In this document: positions 28,236-36,923 of the stretch, piece after piece
Position numbering within the stretch: position 1 is the first letter of the stretch
How the letters are laid out: every line of letters starts with the position of its first letter
Assembly (NCBI RefSeq): GCF_000383875.1
Contig: NZ_KB912882.1
Coordinates: forward strand, 1 to 64,000
Direction: 5' to 3'
Length of the DNA: 64,000 nucleotides
DNA from: Caldibacillus debilis DSM 16016
GTDB lineage: Bacteria; Bacillota; Bacilli; Bacillales; Caldibacillaceae
The notes under the pieces: generated by a model
Seen by the model: only the letters and a program-made list of their open reading frames with translations
What the model was told of the DNA's origin: nothing
Database searches by the model: none
Made by a program: the position numbers and the translations under genes

Positions 28236-28648
28236 AACCCCGCCCGCGAAAAAGCGGACCCGGCGAAGGCCGCCATCCCGTTTTCGGACCAAGTCCTCCC
28301 ACTTGTGTAAAATCCCGCTTCCAGTCAAGGGAACATCACCATTCGGAACTGGAACGGCTTTAGCGCCCGCTTCTTTTCACACAAATTCCTGGACTTCCTT
28401 CCCTTTCCGACCGGGCCGGACTAAAGCCGTTTCCGTATGGAAAAAACGGTCCGGGCAAGGGCAAGTCTCGGGTTTTCGTTCAAACTTCTCCTTTCCTGCC
28501 AATCTTGCAGCTTGTATCCCGTGGGAATTTTTACAAACCGGCAAAAGATATGATACGATTGTAGTAGCCGCCCGCATGCGGGGAAAATGACCGCCTGCGA
28601 ACTGTACATAACGCCGTACGGCCGCGGCAGGAAAAGGGGGAGAAAGGT
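28236..28648. other. Intergenic region before degV
   Basis: 413 bp. It contains a long-range inverted repeat (CGGCTTTAG at 28355-28363 and CTAAAGCCG at 28421-28429, both with flanking GGAA/TTCC). Inside the loop is a segment related to 3976-4012. A 66-codon minus-strand frame (28377-28577) ends in EVQEFV inside this element; its reality is doubtful. Confidence 0.45.
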
Positions 28649-29494
28649 TTGAAGCGAATCAGTATTACGACCGACATCACTTCCGACTTATCCCAGGACT
28701 TGCTCGAAAAATACGGGATCCGGACCGTGCCGCTCTATATTACCCTCGACGGGAAATCCTACAAGGATACGTTGGAAATCAGCCCGGAAGAAATCTTCGC
28801 ATACGCGGAAAGGACGGGAAAACTTCCGAAAACCGCGGCCGCTCCGATCCAAGAGTTCATCGATTTCTTCCGGAAAGTCTCCGCGGAATCGGAAAGCGTC
28901 ATCCATATCAATTTGGGGAGCAAATTTTCCAGCACCCACCAAAACGCGGTCATCGCCGCCCGGGAATTTGAGAACGTCTATGTCGTCGATTCGGCCAACT
29001 TGTCCACCGGCTCCGGCCACGTCGTCCTGGAGGCCGCCAAACTGGCGGAAGAAGGGCTTTCCGCCCGGGAGATCGTGGAAAAACTGGAACGGCTTGTCCC
29101 GAAGGTCGAAGCCAGCTTCGTCATCGATACCCTGGACTATTTAAAAATGGGCGGAAGATGTTCGTCCCTTGTGGCGATGGGAGCCGCCCTGCTAAACATC
29201 AAGCCGTGCATCGAAGTGATTAACGGGGAGATGACCGTCGGAAAAAAATACCGGGGAAAGATCGAGAGGGCGATCGAGAAATATGTCACCGACCGGTTGA
29301 AGGACCGGGATGACATCGTCACCGACCGGATCTTTATCACCCATGCCGGTTGTCCGGAAGAAATCATCGAGCGGACGAAAGATTTGGTGAAAGAGCTGCA
29401 GCCCTTTGACGAAGTCATCGTCACGACGGCATCCTGCACGATCTCGTGCCATTGCGGGCCAAAAACGCTCGGGGTTCTGTTTAAAAGAAAATGA
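28649..29494 (+). CDS. DegV-family fatty-acid-binding protein
   Basis: 281 residues from TTG 28649. DegV fold: N-terminal ITTDITSDLS, KTAAAPIQEF (fatty-acid carboxylate-binding Thr/Ser region), HINLGSKFSSTHQNA, DSANLSTGSG, the LDYLKMGGRCS loop and C-terminal ITHAGCPEE. Members of this family (FakB in staphylococci) present fatty acids to the FakA kinase; fakA is not in this window. Preceded by GGAAAAGGGGGAG. Confidence 0.93.
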   Translation: MKRISITTDITSDLSQDLLEKYGIRTVPLYITLDGKSYKDTLEISPEEIFAYAERTGKLPKTAAAPIQEFIDFFRKVSAESESVIHINLGSKFSSTHQNAVIAAREFENVYVVDSANLSTGSGHVVLEAAKLAEEGLSAREIVEKLERLVPKVEASFVIDTLDYLKMGGRCSSLVAMGAALLNIKPCIEVINGEMTVGKKYRGKIERAIEKYVTDRLKDRDDIVTDRIFITHAGCPEEIIERTKDLVKELQPFDEVIVTTASCTISCHCGPKTLGVLFKRK

Positions 29495-29521
29495 GCGTCC
29501 GAAGGATTGGGACACGAATTT

Positions 29522-29556
29522 GTCCGAAAGCCGAAGCCCCTTCTTCGGACCTTTTC
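29522..29556 (+). terminator. Probable terminator of the degV gene
   Basis: GTCCGAA and TTCGGAC arms (29522-29528, 29544-29550) followed by CTTTTC; a long loop, so moderate. Confidence 0.55.
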
Positions 29557-30267
29557 GAAAAATCACGGAAATCCGTGCCGGGGGGCCGGGGGATGGGACC
29601 GACCGGCGATCCGGGACCTTTTTTGGAAAACGTGAACAAAAGAATCGAAAATGGAATGGCGAACATGAATCGGAACGGCATGTTTTGCCCCTTGCGGGAA
29701 AGGAAATATCGGCCGTCCATCTTCCCGCCCGCGCCCTTCGGCGCGGGTATTTTTTGCATAAAAGGCGCGGAGGCGACCGGACACGGATTAAAGGATCATC
29801 GGATCATGGCCTGCGACGGATAGCCCAAAGGTACCCTGAATAGCCCCTCTGTGCCAAATGAAAATCAACAAAAAATCGGCAAGTTAGTGAAGGAACGAAG
29901 AATGACGAAAAAAGGGCCGGAGAACCGGGGATGCTCGTGAATTTCAAAAATAAGAGCCAGGTTGGCGGCAAAATCTATATAAAAATTACAAACTATTATA
30001 ATTGTGGTAAAATTTAGCCGTAGATAAAGGGTTCAAGAGACAACACGAAAAGATGCGGGAAGAACTCACCGGACGAAACCTCAGGGAAGGGGCGGACCGG
30101 AAACCTGTGAAATCGGGTAGTTGATTGCGCCCATATTTTTGGGATATTGCGCAAATTCGGCAGGTTTTACATTTTTTTTGCCGTCGCCTTCATCTTGATG
30201 TCATGCTTTATTCCTCATACGCTCTGAAACATGAAAGAAACCAAGATATGGGCAGGAGGGATTCCTG
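29557..30267. other. Intergenic region with an orphan terminator
   Basis: About 710 bp with no supported gene. A very good terminator sits at 29728-29755 with no gene ending in front of it. A possible promoter follows (TTACAA 29986-29991, TAAAAT 30008-30013) within AT-rich DNA. A small RNA or a short peptide before 29728 is conceivable. Confidence 0.45.
29728..29755 (+). terminator. Orphan intrinsic terminator
   Basis: CCCGCGCC-CTTC-GGCGCGGG followed by TATTTTTTG; no annotated gene within 230 bp upstream on this strand. Confidence 0.8.
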
Positions 30268-30825
30268 ATGAATTACGGCCATGTGCTGATTTTTGGCGGG
30301 ACGGGGATGCTCGCCAAAGCGACCGGGTGGATTGCCGCCCGCTCGGAAAGAACGGTTGTTTTCGGAAGAAACCGGCACCGATTGGAAAGGATCGCAAAAC
30401 AATACGACGGTTATGGGCTGGAGGCGAAACAACTGGACTATACGGACAATGCGGCATTAATCCGGGAGATTCATGCTGCCCACACCCAACATGGTCCGAT
30501 CGGCATGGTGGTGGCCTGGATCCACGGCACGGCCCCGAAAGCCCTTCCGACCATAAAAGAGCAAATTTCCCGGCTTCAAAGCGATCCTTGGACGCTGGTC
30601 CATATCAAAGGCAGCAGCAGCCGTCTATCGGACATCACAAAACCGGATCCCGACGCACCGGAAAATTGCCAGGTAAAAGAAGTGAGGTTGGGTTTCGTTT
30701 ATGACGGCACATCTTCCAGATGGCTGACCCATGAAGAAATCTCGGACGGGATAATCGAAGCCATCAAAGGAAATCAACCGATAACGGTTGTGGGCACTTT
30801 GGAGCCTTTGGACAAAAGGCCATGA
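30268..30825 (+). CDS. Short-chain dehydrogenase-like protein
   Basis: 185 residues; ATG behind GGAGGG. Rossmann N-terminus LIFGGTGMLAKAT and FGRNRHRLERIAK dinucleotide region, then LDYTDNAALIREI. The catalytic YxxxK of full-length SDRs is missing, as in the short SDR-like proteins annotated in many Bacillaceae. It may bind NAD(P) without classical catalysis. Monocistronic. Confidence 0.75.
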   Translation: MNYGHVLIFGGTGMLAKATGWIAARSERTVVFGRNRHRLERIAKQYDGYGLEAKQLDYTDNAALIREIHAAHTQHGPIGMVVAWIHGTAPKALPTIKEQISRLQSDPWTLVHIKGSSSRLSDITKPDPDAPENCQVKEVRLGFVYDGTSSRWLTHEEISDGIIEAIKGNQPITVVGTLEPLDKRP

Positions 30826-31170
30826 ATCGGGAATAAATGGCTTCGGAAAAGAACTTTGCAATATCTGTAAAGGGGATATAAAGATTGTAAAAAAGCGGGC
30901 GCTTTCAGAGGGTTGTCAAGGGAAAATTCCATGCAGTTTTTGGACCGGTTTCCAGAAATGGAAGGGAAAAAACAGATTTGGCAAGGGCGGATGATTTTGA
31001 CAAAAGGCGATACGGCGCGGGTTCGGCACGCTTTTTCGGCGGCGGGGCGGGAGGCCTTCGGACAAGGGGCCGCCATCATCTCCGATTTCCAGAATCTTGC
31101 TGAAATATTACATCAACCCCATGTTATCATAGACTTGCAAGCAAGATTCATAGAATAGGAGGGAACAAGC
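30826..31170. other. Intergenic region before the CAP-domain gene
   Basis: 345 bp. An extended -10 box TGT-TATCAT at 31122-31130 is the likely promoter of the next gene. An open frame through the region has no family resemblance. Confidence 0.4.
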
Positions 31171-31974
31171 GTGAAAAAATCCGTAATCACCATCGCCGCT
31201 TCACTGGTTATCACGGGCTCTTTGCTCATCCCGAAAGCCGGCGCCCAAACCGCTGATATAAAAGTCGTAAAATTGAACAATTATGCCAATTGCGGGGCAA
31301 CCGCCGGGGAGATGAAGTCCTGGCTCCTGAAAAACATGCCGGATCTTTACAAACAGCTGATTCCTTCCGAATGGATGAAGCCGTCCTCCGGCCAGCAAAA
31401 AACGGTCGTAAAAACGCCGGCCTCCGGGCAGAAACAGGCCGATAGACAAACCGGCCAAAATCAAGGAAATAAGCAAACGGTGCAAACGCCGGCAAACAAT
31501 AAGCAAACGAACGCCCCGGCCGGCGGAAATAAAAACACTGCCGTTCAAAATCCGAACGGGCAAACCGGCGGAAATTCATCCGGTTCCACTTACAGCCTGA
31601 AAGCCTATGAACAACAAGTGGTGAATTTGACGAACCAGGAACGGGCGAAACACGGTTTGGCCCCGCTGCAAGTCGACCTGGCTTTGAGCAAAGTCGCCAG
31701 GGAAAAATCCCTCGACATGGCGAGGAACAATTATTTTTCCCACAACAGCCCGACCTACGGTTCACCCTTTGACATGATGAAAGCCTTCGGCATCCAATAC
31801 CGTACCGCCGGAGAAAACATCGCAAAAGGGCAGCGGACGCCGGAAGAAGTGGTGAATGCCTGGATGAACAGCGAAGGGCACCGGGCAAATATCTTAAACC
31901 CGAATTTCACCCATATCGGCGTCGGATTTAGCGAAAACGGAAATATTTGGACGCAACAATTCATCGGAAAATAA
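31171..31974 (+). CDS. Secreted CAP-domain (SCP-like) protein
   Basis: 267 residues from GTG 31171 behind AGGAGGGAAC. Signal peptide (about 1-25, cleavage after GAQ or AGA), a short mature N-terminal part, a Q/N/T/G-rich linker (about 70-135) and a C-terminal CAP domain (about 143-267) with NLTNQERAKHGL, YFSHNSPTYGSP (His), TAGENIAKGQ (Glu) and SEGHRANILNPNFTHIGVG (His). Related Bacillus proteins (YkwD type) are secreted and linked to spores or the wall. Its own promoter and terminator. Confidence 0.92.
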   Translation: MKKSVITIAASLVITGSLLIPKAGAQTADIKVVKLNNYANCGATAGEMKSWLLKNMPDLYKQLIPSEWMKPSSGQQKTVVKTPASGQKQADRQTGQNQGNKQTVQTPANNKQTNAPAGGNKNTAVQNPNGQTGGNSSGSTYSLKAYEQQVVNLTNQERAKHGLAPLQVDLALSKVAREKSLDMARNNYFSHNSPTYGSPFDMMKAFGIQYRTAGENIAKGQRTPEEVVNAWMNSEGHRANILNPNFTHIGVGFSENGNIWTQQFIGK

Positions 31975-31989
31975 CGGAATCTTTGAAGG

Positions 31990-32022
31990 GAATATCCGGT
32001 CCTGCACCGGATATTCTTTTTT
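31990..32022 (+). terminator. Intrinsic terminator of the CAP-domain gene
   Basis: GAATATCCGGT-CCTGC-ACCGGATATTC followed by TTTTTT. Confidence 0.95.
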
Positions 32023-32152
32023 CTGTCAGGAAGGCGTCGGTATAGGCCCCGGCCGCGGCCGGGGACACGGAAGAGCAAGGGACGCCGATCTCCCCGAAAC
32101 CGCTGGGGACACAGGGAAGCGGCTCCGTCCGTTGCAACCGGGGGAAAACACG

Positions 32153-33094
32153 TCAGGAACGCCTGCGATCATGGCCCTTTTCCATTCCCATTTTCCATTG
32201 GTAGGTGATTTTCAAGCCTTCCATCAGGGAGACTTTCGGCTGGAAACCCAAGATCCGTTTTGCCTTTTCATTGTCCAGGCAGCTCTCCTTAATGTCCCCG
32301 GGTTTTTCCGCCTGATAGTTCACTTTCAAGGCCGTGCCGTGGATCCTTTCCAGCGTGCGGATCAACGTGTTGAGGGATGTTTTCTTCCCGGTGGAGACAT
32401 GGATGATCTCCCCGTCTCCCTTGTCCGCTGCGGCAATGGTCGCTTCAACGACGTCCGAGACATAGATGAAATCCCGGGTCTGTTCGCCGTCGCCGTAAAC
32501 GGTGAAAGGTTCCTTGCGCGAAAGTTTTTCCAGGAAAACCGCGATGACCCCGGCTTCCCCCTCGCCCCTTTGCCTCGGGCCGTAAACGTTGCCGTATCTT
32601 AAAATCGTAAAGGGAAGATGGTGGATCCGGCTGAACAGCTCGATATATTTTTCGCCAGCCCATTTGGAAAGGCCGTAAAAGGAAACCGGATCCGGCGGGG
32701 AAGTTTCGCGGATTTTCCCGTCCTTTTTCTCGCCGTAGACCGCCGATGTGGAGCTGAAGATGATTTTTTTCACCCCCGCCGTTTTTGCCGCCTCCAAAAC
32801 GTTCAGCGTGCCGGCGAGATTGATATCGGCATCCTGGCGGGGGCTTTTTACCGACCGGCGGACATCGACTTGCGCGGCCAAATGGAATACCGTGTCGGGC
32901 CGAATCCCTTGAAAAATTTCTTTAACCTTTTCGCTTCGGATATCTTCCGCGTGGATTTCCGCCGACGGATGCACAAAGGCGGAATCCCCGGCGGCCCGGT
33001 TGTCGATGATATGGACTTCGGCCCCTCTTGCGATCAGCTCATCCGCAAGATGGGACCCGATGAATCCCGCCCCTCCGGTCACCACCGCCCTCAT
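32153..33094 (-). CDS. NAD-dependent nucleotide-sugar epimerase (GalE-like)
   Basis: 313 residues. Extended SDR: VTGGAGFIGSHLADEL (dinucleotide binding), FHLAAQVDVRRS, SSTSAVYG, catalytic YGLSKWAGEKY (Tyr and Lys) and LRYGNVYGPRQ. UDP-glucose/UDP-GlcNAc 4-epimerase activity is the closest match. It ends a minus-strand group with a hypothetical protein and a glycosyltransferase. Confidence 0.88.
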   Translation of the reverse strand: MRAVVTGGAGFIGSHLADELIARGAEVHIIDNRAAGDSAFVHPSAEIHAEDIRSEKVKEIFQGIRPDTVFHLAAQVDVRRSVKSPRQDADINLAGTLNVLEAAKTAGVKKIIFSSTSAVYGEKKDGKIRETSPPDPVSFYGLSKWAGEKYIELFSRIHHLPFTILRYGNVYGPRQRGEGEAGVIAVFLEKLSRKEPFTVYGDGEQTRDFIYVSDVVEATIAAADKGDGEIIHVSTGKKTSLNTLIRTLERIHGTALKVNYQAEKPGDIKESCLDNEKAKRILGFQPKVSLMEGLKITYQWKMGMEKGHDRRRS

Positions 33095-33143
33095 TTGGCT
33101 TCACCCGCCGATTTTTGAATTCGCATCAAAATTTCCACTCCAT

Positions 33144-33629
33144 TCAAACGTGTTCAACATTTTCCAACAGCTCCGCGGGATCGCCGACGGTACGGAGGGG
33201 AACGGAATAGCGCGGATGATTAAACACAAAAGAATTCAGCAGTTGATAGCCTTCCGGCAGATTCCGTTCCATCCTTTCCCAAACGGCCGGATCGACGGAT
33301 GCGTTTTTGAACTGCAAGCGCCAATAGTTTTCTTCGGCCTCCTTCAGCAGGGCCAATATCCTTTCGTTGGGAAGTTTATACCCTTCCGGCAGCGAGCGGA
33401 TGATTTGATCGAATACGGGCCGCGGCATGTAAATATTCGGTTGGGAAAAACCGGAAAGAAAGATGGATTGGTAAGCTTCCTGCGGGATCGTGTCGAACGC
33501 CTGGCTCTCTTCGGGGAAAGGGCCTTTTTCCTCAGGGCTCTTTCTTCGGAACAGCCGGCCGAAGAATTGGGCCGTCCGGATATAAGACAGGAAGAGATAA
33601 AACCGCACAAGGGAAAGAAAATTAGCCAC
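33144..33629 (-). CDS. Uncharacterised protein with an internal LPEGY duplication
   Basis: 161 residues from GTG 33629, preceded by AGGTGG; a GTG three codons upstream (33638) is equally open. It overlaps the 3' end of the glycosyltransferase gene by a few bases, so the two are translationally coupled. No family recognised. The N-terminus is hydrophobic/aromatic (FLSLVRFYLFLSYIRTAQFF), then a charged link. Two related segments, RSLPEGYKLPNERI and RNLPEGYQLLNSFV, lie about 47 residues apart. Context suggests a partner in the same surface-glycan pathway; no function is claimed. Confidence 0.7.
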   Translation of the reverse strand: MANFLSLVRFYLFLSYIRTAQFFGRLFRRKSPEEKGPFPEESQAFDTIPQEAYQSIFLSGFSQPNIYMPRPVFDQIIRSLPEGYKLPNERILALLKEAEENYWRLQFKNASVDPAVWERMERNLPEGYQLLNSFVFNHPRYSVPLRTVGDPAELLENVEHV

Positions 33630-34860
33630 GGCGTCCACCTGCCAATCGTTTCTGATCGATCGCCTGGTAATAGATCTTTAAAAGATTTCGGGTCGACTTT
33701 TCAATCGACCAATGGGGCAATCCCCATTTTCTTGCGTTGGATCCCAACTGTTTCCGGTATTTCTCGTTATCCAGCAGCAAGTTCAAGTTTTGCGTGAGCA
33801 TGTTGACATCCTTCGGCGGGGTCAATAATCCCGTTACGCCGTGTTCAATAATCTCGGGAATCCCGCCCGTATTGCTGGCGATGATCGCCTTTCCGGCGAT
33901 TTGCGCCTCAATGACAGATAGCGGTTGATTTTCAATAAGGGTGGGGAGGACGAAGATATCCGATTGGGTCAAAAGTCCGGGGACGTCGTCCCTTCTGCCG
34001 AGAAACTGCACATCCTGATCCAGTCCGAGGGCCATAGCTTGATTTTTCAAGGCGGCTTCCTGTTCGCCGGATCCCACAATCCAGCATACCCAGTCACTGC
34101 GGATGGCTTTCAAATTCTTCAGCGCCTCGAGCAGATAATTGAGCCCCTTCAATTCGGCCAATCTTCCGGTATAAAGGATGACCTTTTTATCGGCGGGCTT
34201 AACCAGCGCCGGTTTGATCCGCATCCGCCGGATAAAGTTTTCCGCGTCGTAGCCGTAATGTAAAATGGTCAGTTTTTCCGGCGGGACATCGAATTCGTCG
34301 AGAAAGATATTGCGCAGCCACTCGTTGCATACGATCGTGATATCTGCGGATGTGGCCCCTTTCTTTTCCACATCGTCGTAGTAATCCCGGGCCATGTAGG
34401 AAGTTTCGGATTTATGGATCGATTCCAACTGCATCCTGATTTCATGGGCGACGGAACCGTGGATCGTCGCCACGTGGGGGATATGTTTCGGCTTGATCCG
34501 GCTGACCGCCGTCGTCGAAAGCACATCTTGCGTGTGGATCAGGTCGTATTTATCCAAACCGAAATAGGCCGCGCTCAATTCAAAAACATAACGTTGAAAC
34601 TCGGTCCACCGGACAAGAAAGTTTCTGTAAATGAGCGGATAGTTTTGCTCGGTGAGATTGGCGTTAATGATGGGAATCACTTTTTCCCGCGGCAGTTTTC
34701 GCCCTTTGTTGTACAAGTGGACGGAAATATTGTCCTCGTCATAGCCGAGGAGATCCACTTCATGACCGTAGGATTCCAATTTTTCCTTCAATTGCGTCAT
34801 ATACGTCCATACGCCGCCGACATGAGGGATGGGCCAATAGGTTGCAAGCAATATTTTCAT
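33622..34860 (-). CDS. Glycosyltransferase family 4
   Basis: 412 residues from ATG 34860 (MKILLATYWPIPHVGG), preceded by AGAGGT. GT-B fold: N-terminal acceptor domain with HVGGVWTY, and C-terminal nucleotide-sugar domain with ILYTGRLAELKGLNYLLEAL, IVGSGEQE, FVLPTLIENQPLSVIEAQ (E-x7-E motif) and IASNTGGIPEII. Retaining enzyme; donor and acceptor unknown. Downstream of a DUF4183 gene on the same strand. Confidence 0.9.
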   Translation of the reverse strand: MKILLATYWPIPHVGGVWTYMTQLKEKLESYGHEVDLLGYDEDNISVHLYNKGRKLPREKVIPIINANLTEQNYPLIYRNFLVRWTEFQRYVFELSAAYFGLDKYDLIHTQDVLSTTAVSRIKPKHIPHVATIHGSVAHEIRMQLESIHKSETSYMARDYYDDVEKKGATSADITIVCNEWLRNIFLDEFDVPPEKLTILHYGYDAENFIRRMRIKPALVKPADKKVILYTGRLAELKGLNYLLEALKNLKAIRSDWVCWIVGSGEQEAALKNQAMALGLDQDVQFLGRRDDVPGLLTQSDIFVLPTLIENQPLSVIEAQIAGKAIIASNTGGIPEIIEHGVTGLLTPPKDVNMLTQNLNLLLDNEKYRKQLGSNARKWGLPHWSIEKSTRNLLKIYYQAIDQKRLAGGRRG

Positions 34861-35069
34861 TACCATACCTCTTTCTTTAGGAAAATAACTATTATGTAGA
34901 ATATGTATATTTTGTGGAGCTGCTATCGGCATAGACTTTTATTCCAAAATAAATAAAAATGGGCGTTCCCTTTTTTGACGAATGAAAAGGAACGGGGAAA
35001 GGGAGGGGAAAAGAAAAAGGGGAGGCAGGGGATTTTTCCGGTTCCCGATGGAAGCGCGAAAAAATACGG

Positions 35070-35432
35070 TCACAGGATGATCATTTGCAAGATGATCGGC
35101 GTTCCCCTCAACGGAACGTCATCGGTTTTTAAAAACAATTTTCCCGCTTTCACTTCATAATTGGCCTTGGGCTGCAAAATTCCATTTATATATAAACTGT
35201 ACAAGGATACATCGCCTGGAGGCAGTATTTTCTGCGAACCGTACCCGTTCATTCCATCCTCATCGGTATAGACCCGCTTTTTTCCGTCGGAGACGGCAAA
35301 ATACTCCGCGATCATGACCGGTGCCGGGACGGCAAAATGGCGCAAATCCCGTTCATCGCCATCCGGAATCATCAATACCGGCCGGGGCAGGGAGAAAGGC
35401 AGGTTATAAAAGTAGTGATAACCGCTCATCAT
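35070..35432 (-). CDS. DUF4183 protein
   Basis: 120 residues. The C-terminal half matches the DUF4183 pattern: LYINGILQPKANYEV, LFLKTDDVPLRGTPIILQMIIL. The ATG at 35432 (or the next codon) lies behind AAAGGGGGATC. DUF4183 proteins commonly occur in Bacillaceae next to collagen-like or spore-surface genes. It stands back to back with a second DUF4183 gene at 35607 and upstream of a glycosyltransferase. The role as spore-surface component is inferred. Confidence 0.85.
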   Translation of the reverse strand: MMSGYHYFYNLPFSLPRPVLMIPDGDERDLRHFAVPAPVMIAEYFAVSDGKKRVYTDEDGMNGYGSQKILPPGDVSLYSLYINGILQPKANYEVKAGKLFLKTDDVPLRGTPIILQMIIL

Positions 35433-35606
35433 GATCCCCCTTTAGGGAAAAATCCAAGGATTCCTATGGTTATATATATAAAAAACCCGCGGAATTGGTG
35501 ATCGATCATGGGTAAATTCATTATTTTTCCATTGTCCATTTCATCGGAATCTCCTTTTTGAACGGGGTGCATATGCTGTAGTGAACATGAAAGGAGCGGG
35601 GTGTGA

Positions 35607-35987
35607 ATGGGTTTAAAGATCATCAAGCCGTTGATGACCACGGATGTCCAAATCTCTGTCGTACCGGTCGTTCAACGATTTTTCACGGAAATGGAAAAAT
35701 CCATTCCCGAAAATACCACGTACCGAATTGACGCCGGCAAATTTCTGGACGACTCGGGCAACAAGGTGGAATATTTTCCGCCGTTAAACTTAAATAACAG
35801 TTATTTTAATGTGTATATTAACGGATTTCTGCAAATGGAAGAGAATTTTGCGTACACCGCCGGCGAAGAGGGAATCGGCAATTTGTTGATCACCGTCCCT
35901 GAAGGGTCGGAAATCCCTGCCGGAACGCCGATCATTTTGGAAGTGGTAAACTTCGAACCGGTTGTCAATAATTCGCGGAAAAATTGA
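35607..35987 (+). CDS. DUF4183 protein (divergent paralogue)
   Basis: 126 residues, ATG preceded by AAAGGAGCGGGGTG. It contains NVYINGFLQMEENFAY and IPAGTPIILEVVNFEP, the same core as the paralogue on the other strand, with a different N-terminus. The 174-bp divergent region contains ATATATATAA on one side and CATATGCT on the other, the latter loosely like a sporulation sigma -10 box. Followed by a good terminator. Confidence 0.82.
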   Translation: MGLKIIKPLMTTDVQISVVPVVQRFFTEMEKSIPENTTYRIDAGKFLDDSGNKVEYFPPLNLNNSYFNVYINGFLQMEENFAYTAGEEGIGNLLITVPEGSEIPAGTPIILEVVNFEPVVNNSRKN

Positions 35988-36014
35988 CCGTTTTCCCGCG
36001 CAAATCCAAATGGA

Positions 36015-36046
36015 GAGAAAGGCCGAAAAACCCGGCCTTTCTTTTT
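36015..36046 (+). terminator. Intrinsic terminator of the + strand DUF4183 gene
   Basis: AGAAAGGCCG / CGGCCTTTCT arms with TTTTT. Confidence 0.9.
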
Positions 36047-36923
36047 GGTTTGTCCGAAAATGGCAAGCATGGGGATGTTGAAAGCGGGAGCGGGACAGTC
36101 CAGAGCTGGGGCCGCAGGAAAACAAGGCCCGTTGGTATGGCGGAATGGTTGAGAAAAGGGGATGGACAGGCTTCGGCCGAAAGGGATGCGATCCGGGCAA
36201 GGATGCCGGACCTTGCGCGAGGATGCGGATGAAACGCCGTCCCCAAGGGACAGATTAGGCGGAAGCCGCAGAAATGCCGCCCTTGCTTTGGGAGCTTGAG
36301 CGTCTTCCTGTCCAATTTGGTCGACGATCCCGCGGAACGGCCGCTCTTGCTTCGGGGTACCGCCCGCATATACGCGATAGACCCCGAGGTGCCGTTGAAA
36401 CGGGCGGGAGCCGGTAAAGCCGCAGGATCCGGCACGGCCCGGGGAAGGGAAAGGCCATTTCCGAACGGTTTTCGGCCGGTTCGGTATCCGGGAATGAAAA
36501 TCTAAATCCTTTCGGATCGGGGACTCAGGCCGGCGACTCCTTTTCCCTCTCAGAGGCCAAAACGGGGAGGCCGCAGCTTTTCCCAAGGTTTTTAGGCATC
36601 ATACAAGGGAAAAAATATGCAACAGGACGGTGAGAACTTGAACATAATGATTCATCGTCAAATGGGGGGAAGACTCGCCGATCAGCCAGGCGAAAACCAG
36701 GCAATGCAAAAAATCATTTTCCACACTTATCCATCCTTCACAAACATGATCTTCCCGCCCCGCGCAGGTACGGGCACATCCCGCCGTTTCGATAGGGCAA
36801 TCCGCCCGGCGGAGTTTTTTTCCCCGGTTCTGCGAAAAAAGCCGGCGGATGGCGGACGAGTCAGCGATGGCGCCGGGCGGATTGCCTGTCTGAAGATCTT
36901 TCCGAAAATGCGAAAAGAGGCCA
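36047..36923. other. 877-bp region without a supported gene
   Basis: Several long overlapping open frames on both strands, typical of G+C-rich non-coding DNA, and no recognisable protein. A small orphan hairpin with T tract (TCCGC-CCG-GCGGA then GTTTTTTT) lies at 36801-36821 on the plus strand. Possibly a decayed gene of the glycan cluster; no family could be named. Confidence 0.4.

Noticed and set aside
35801-36586. Long minus-strand frame after the DUF4183 gene
   Set aside because: Overlaps the DUF4183 gene and terminator; low-complexity Pro/Arg/Ser-rich and without family resemblance.
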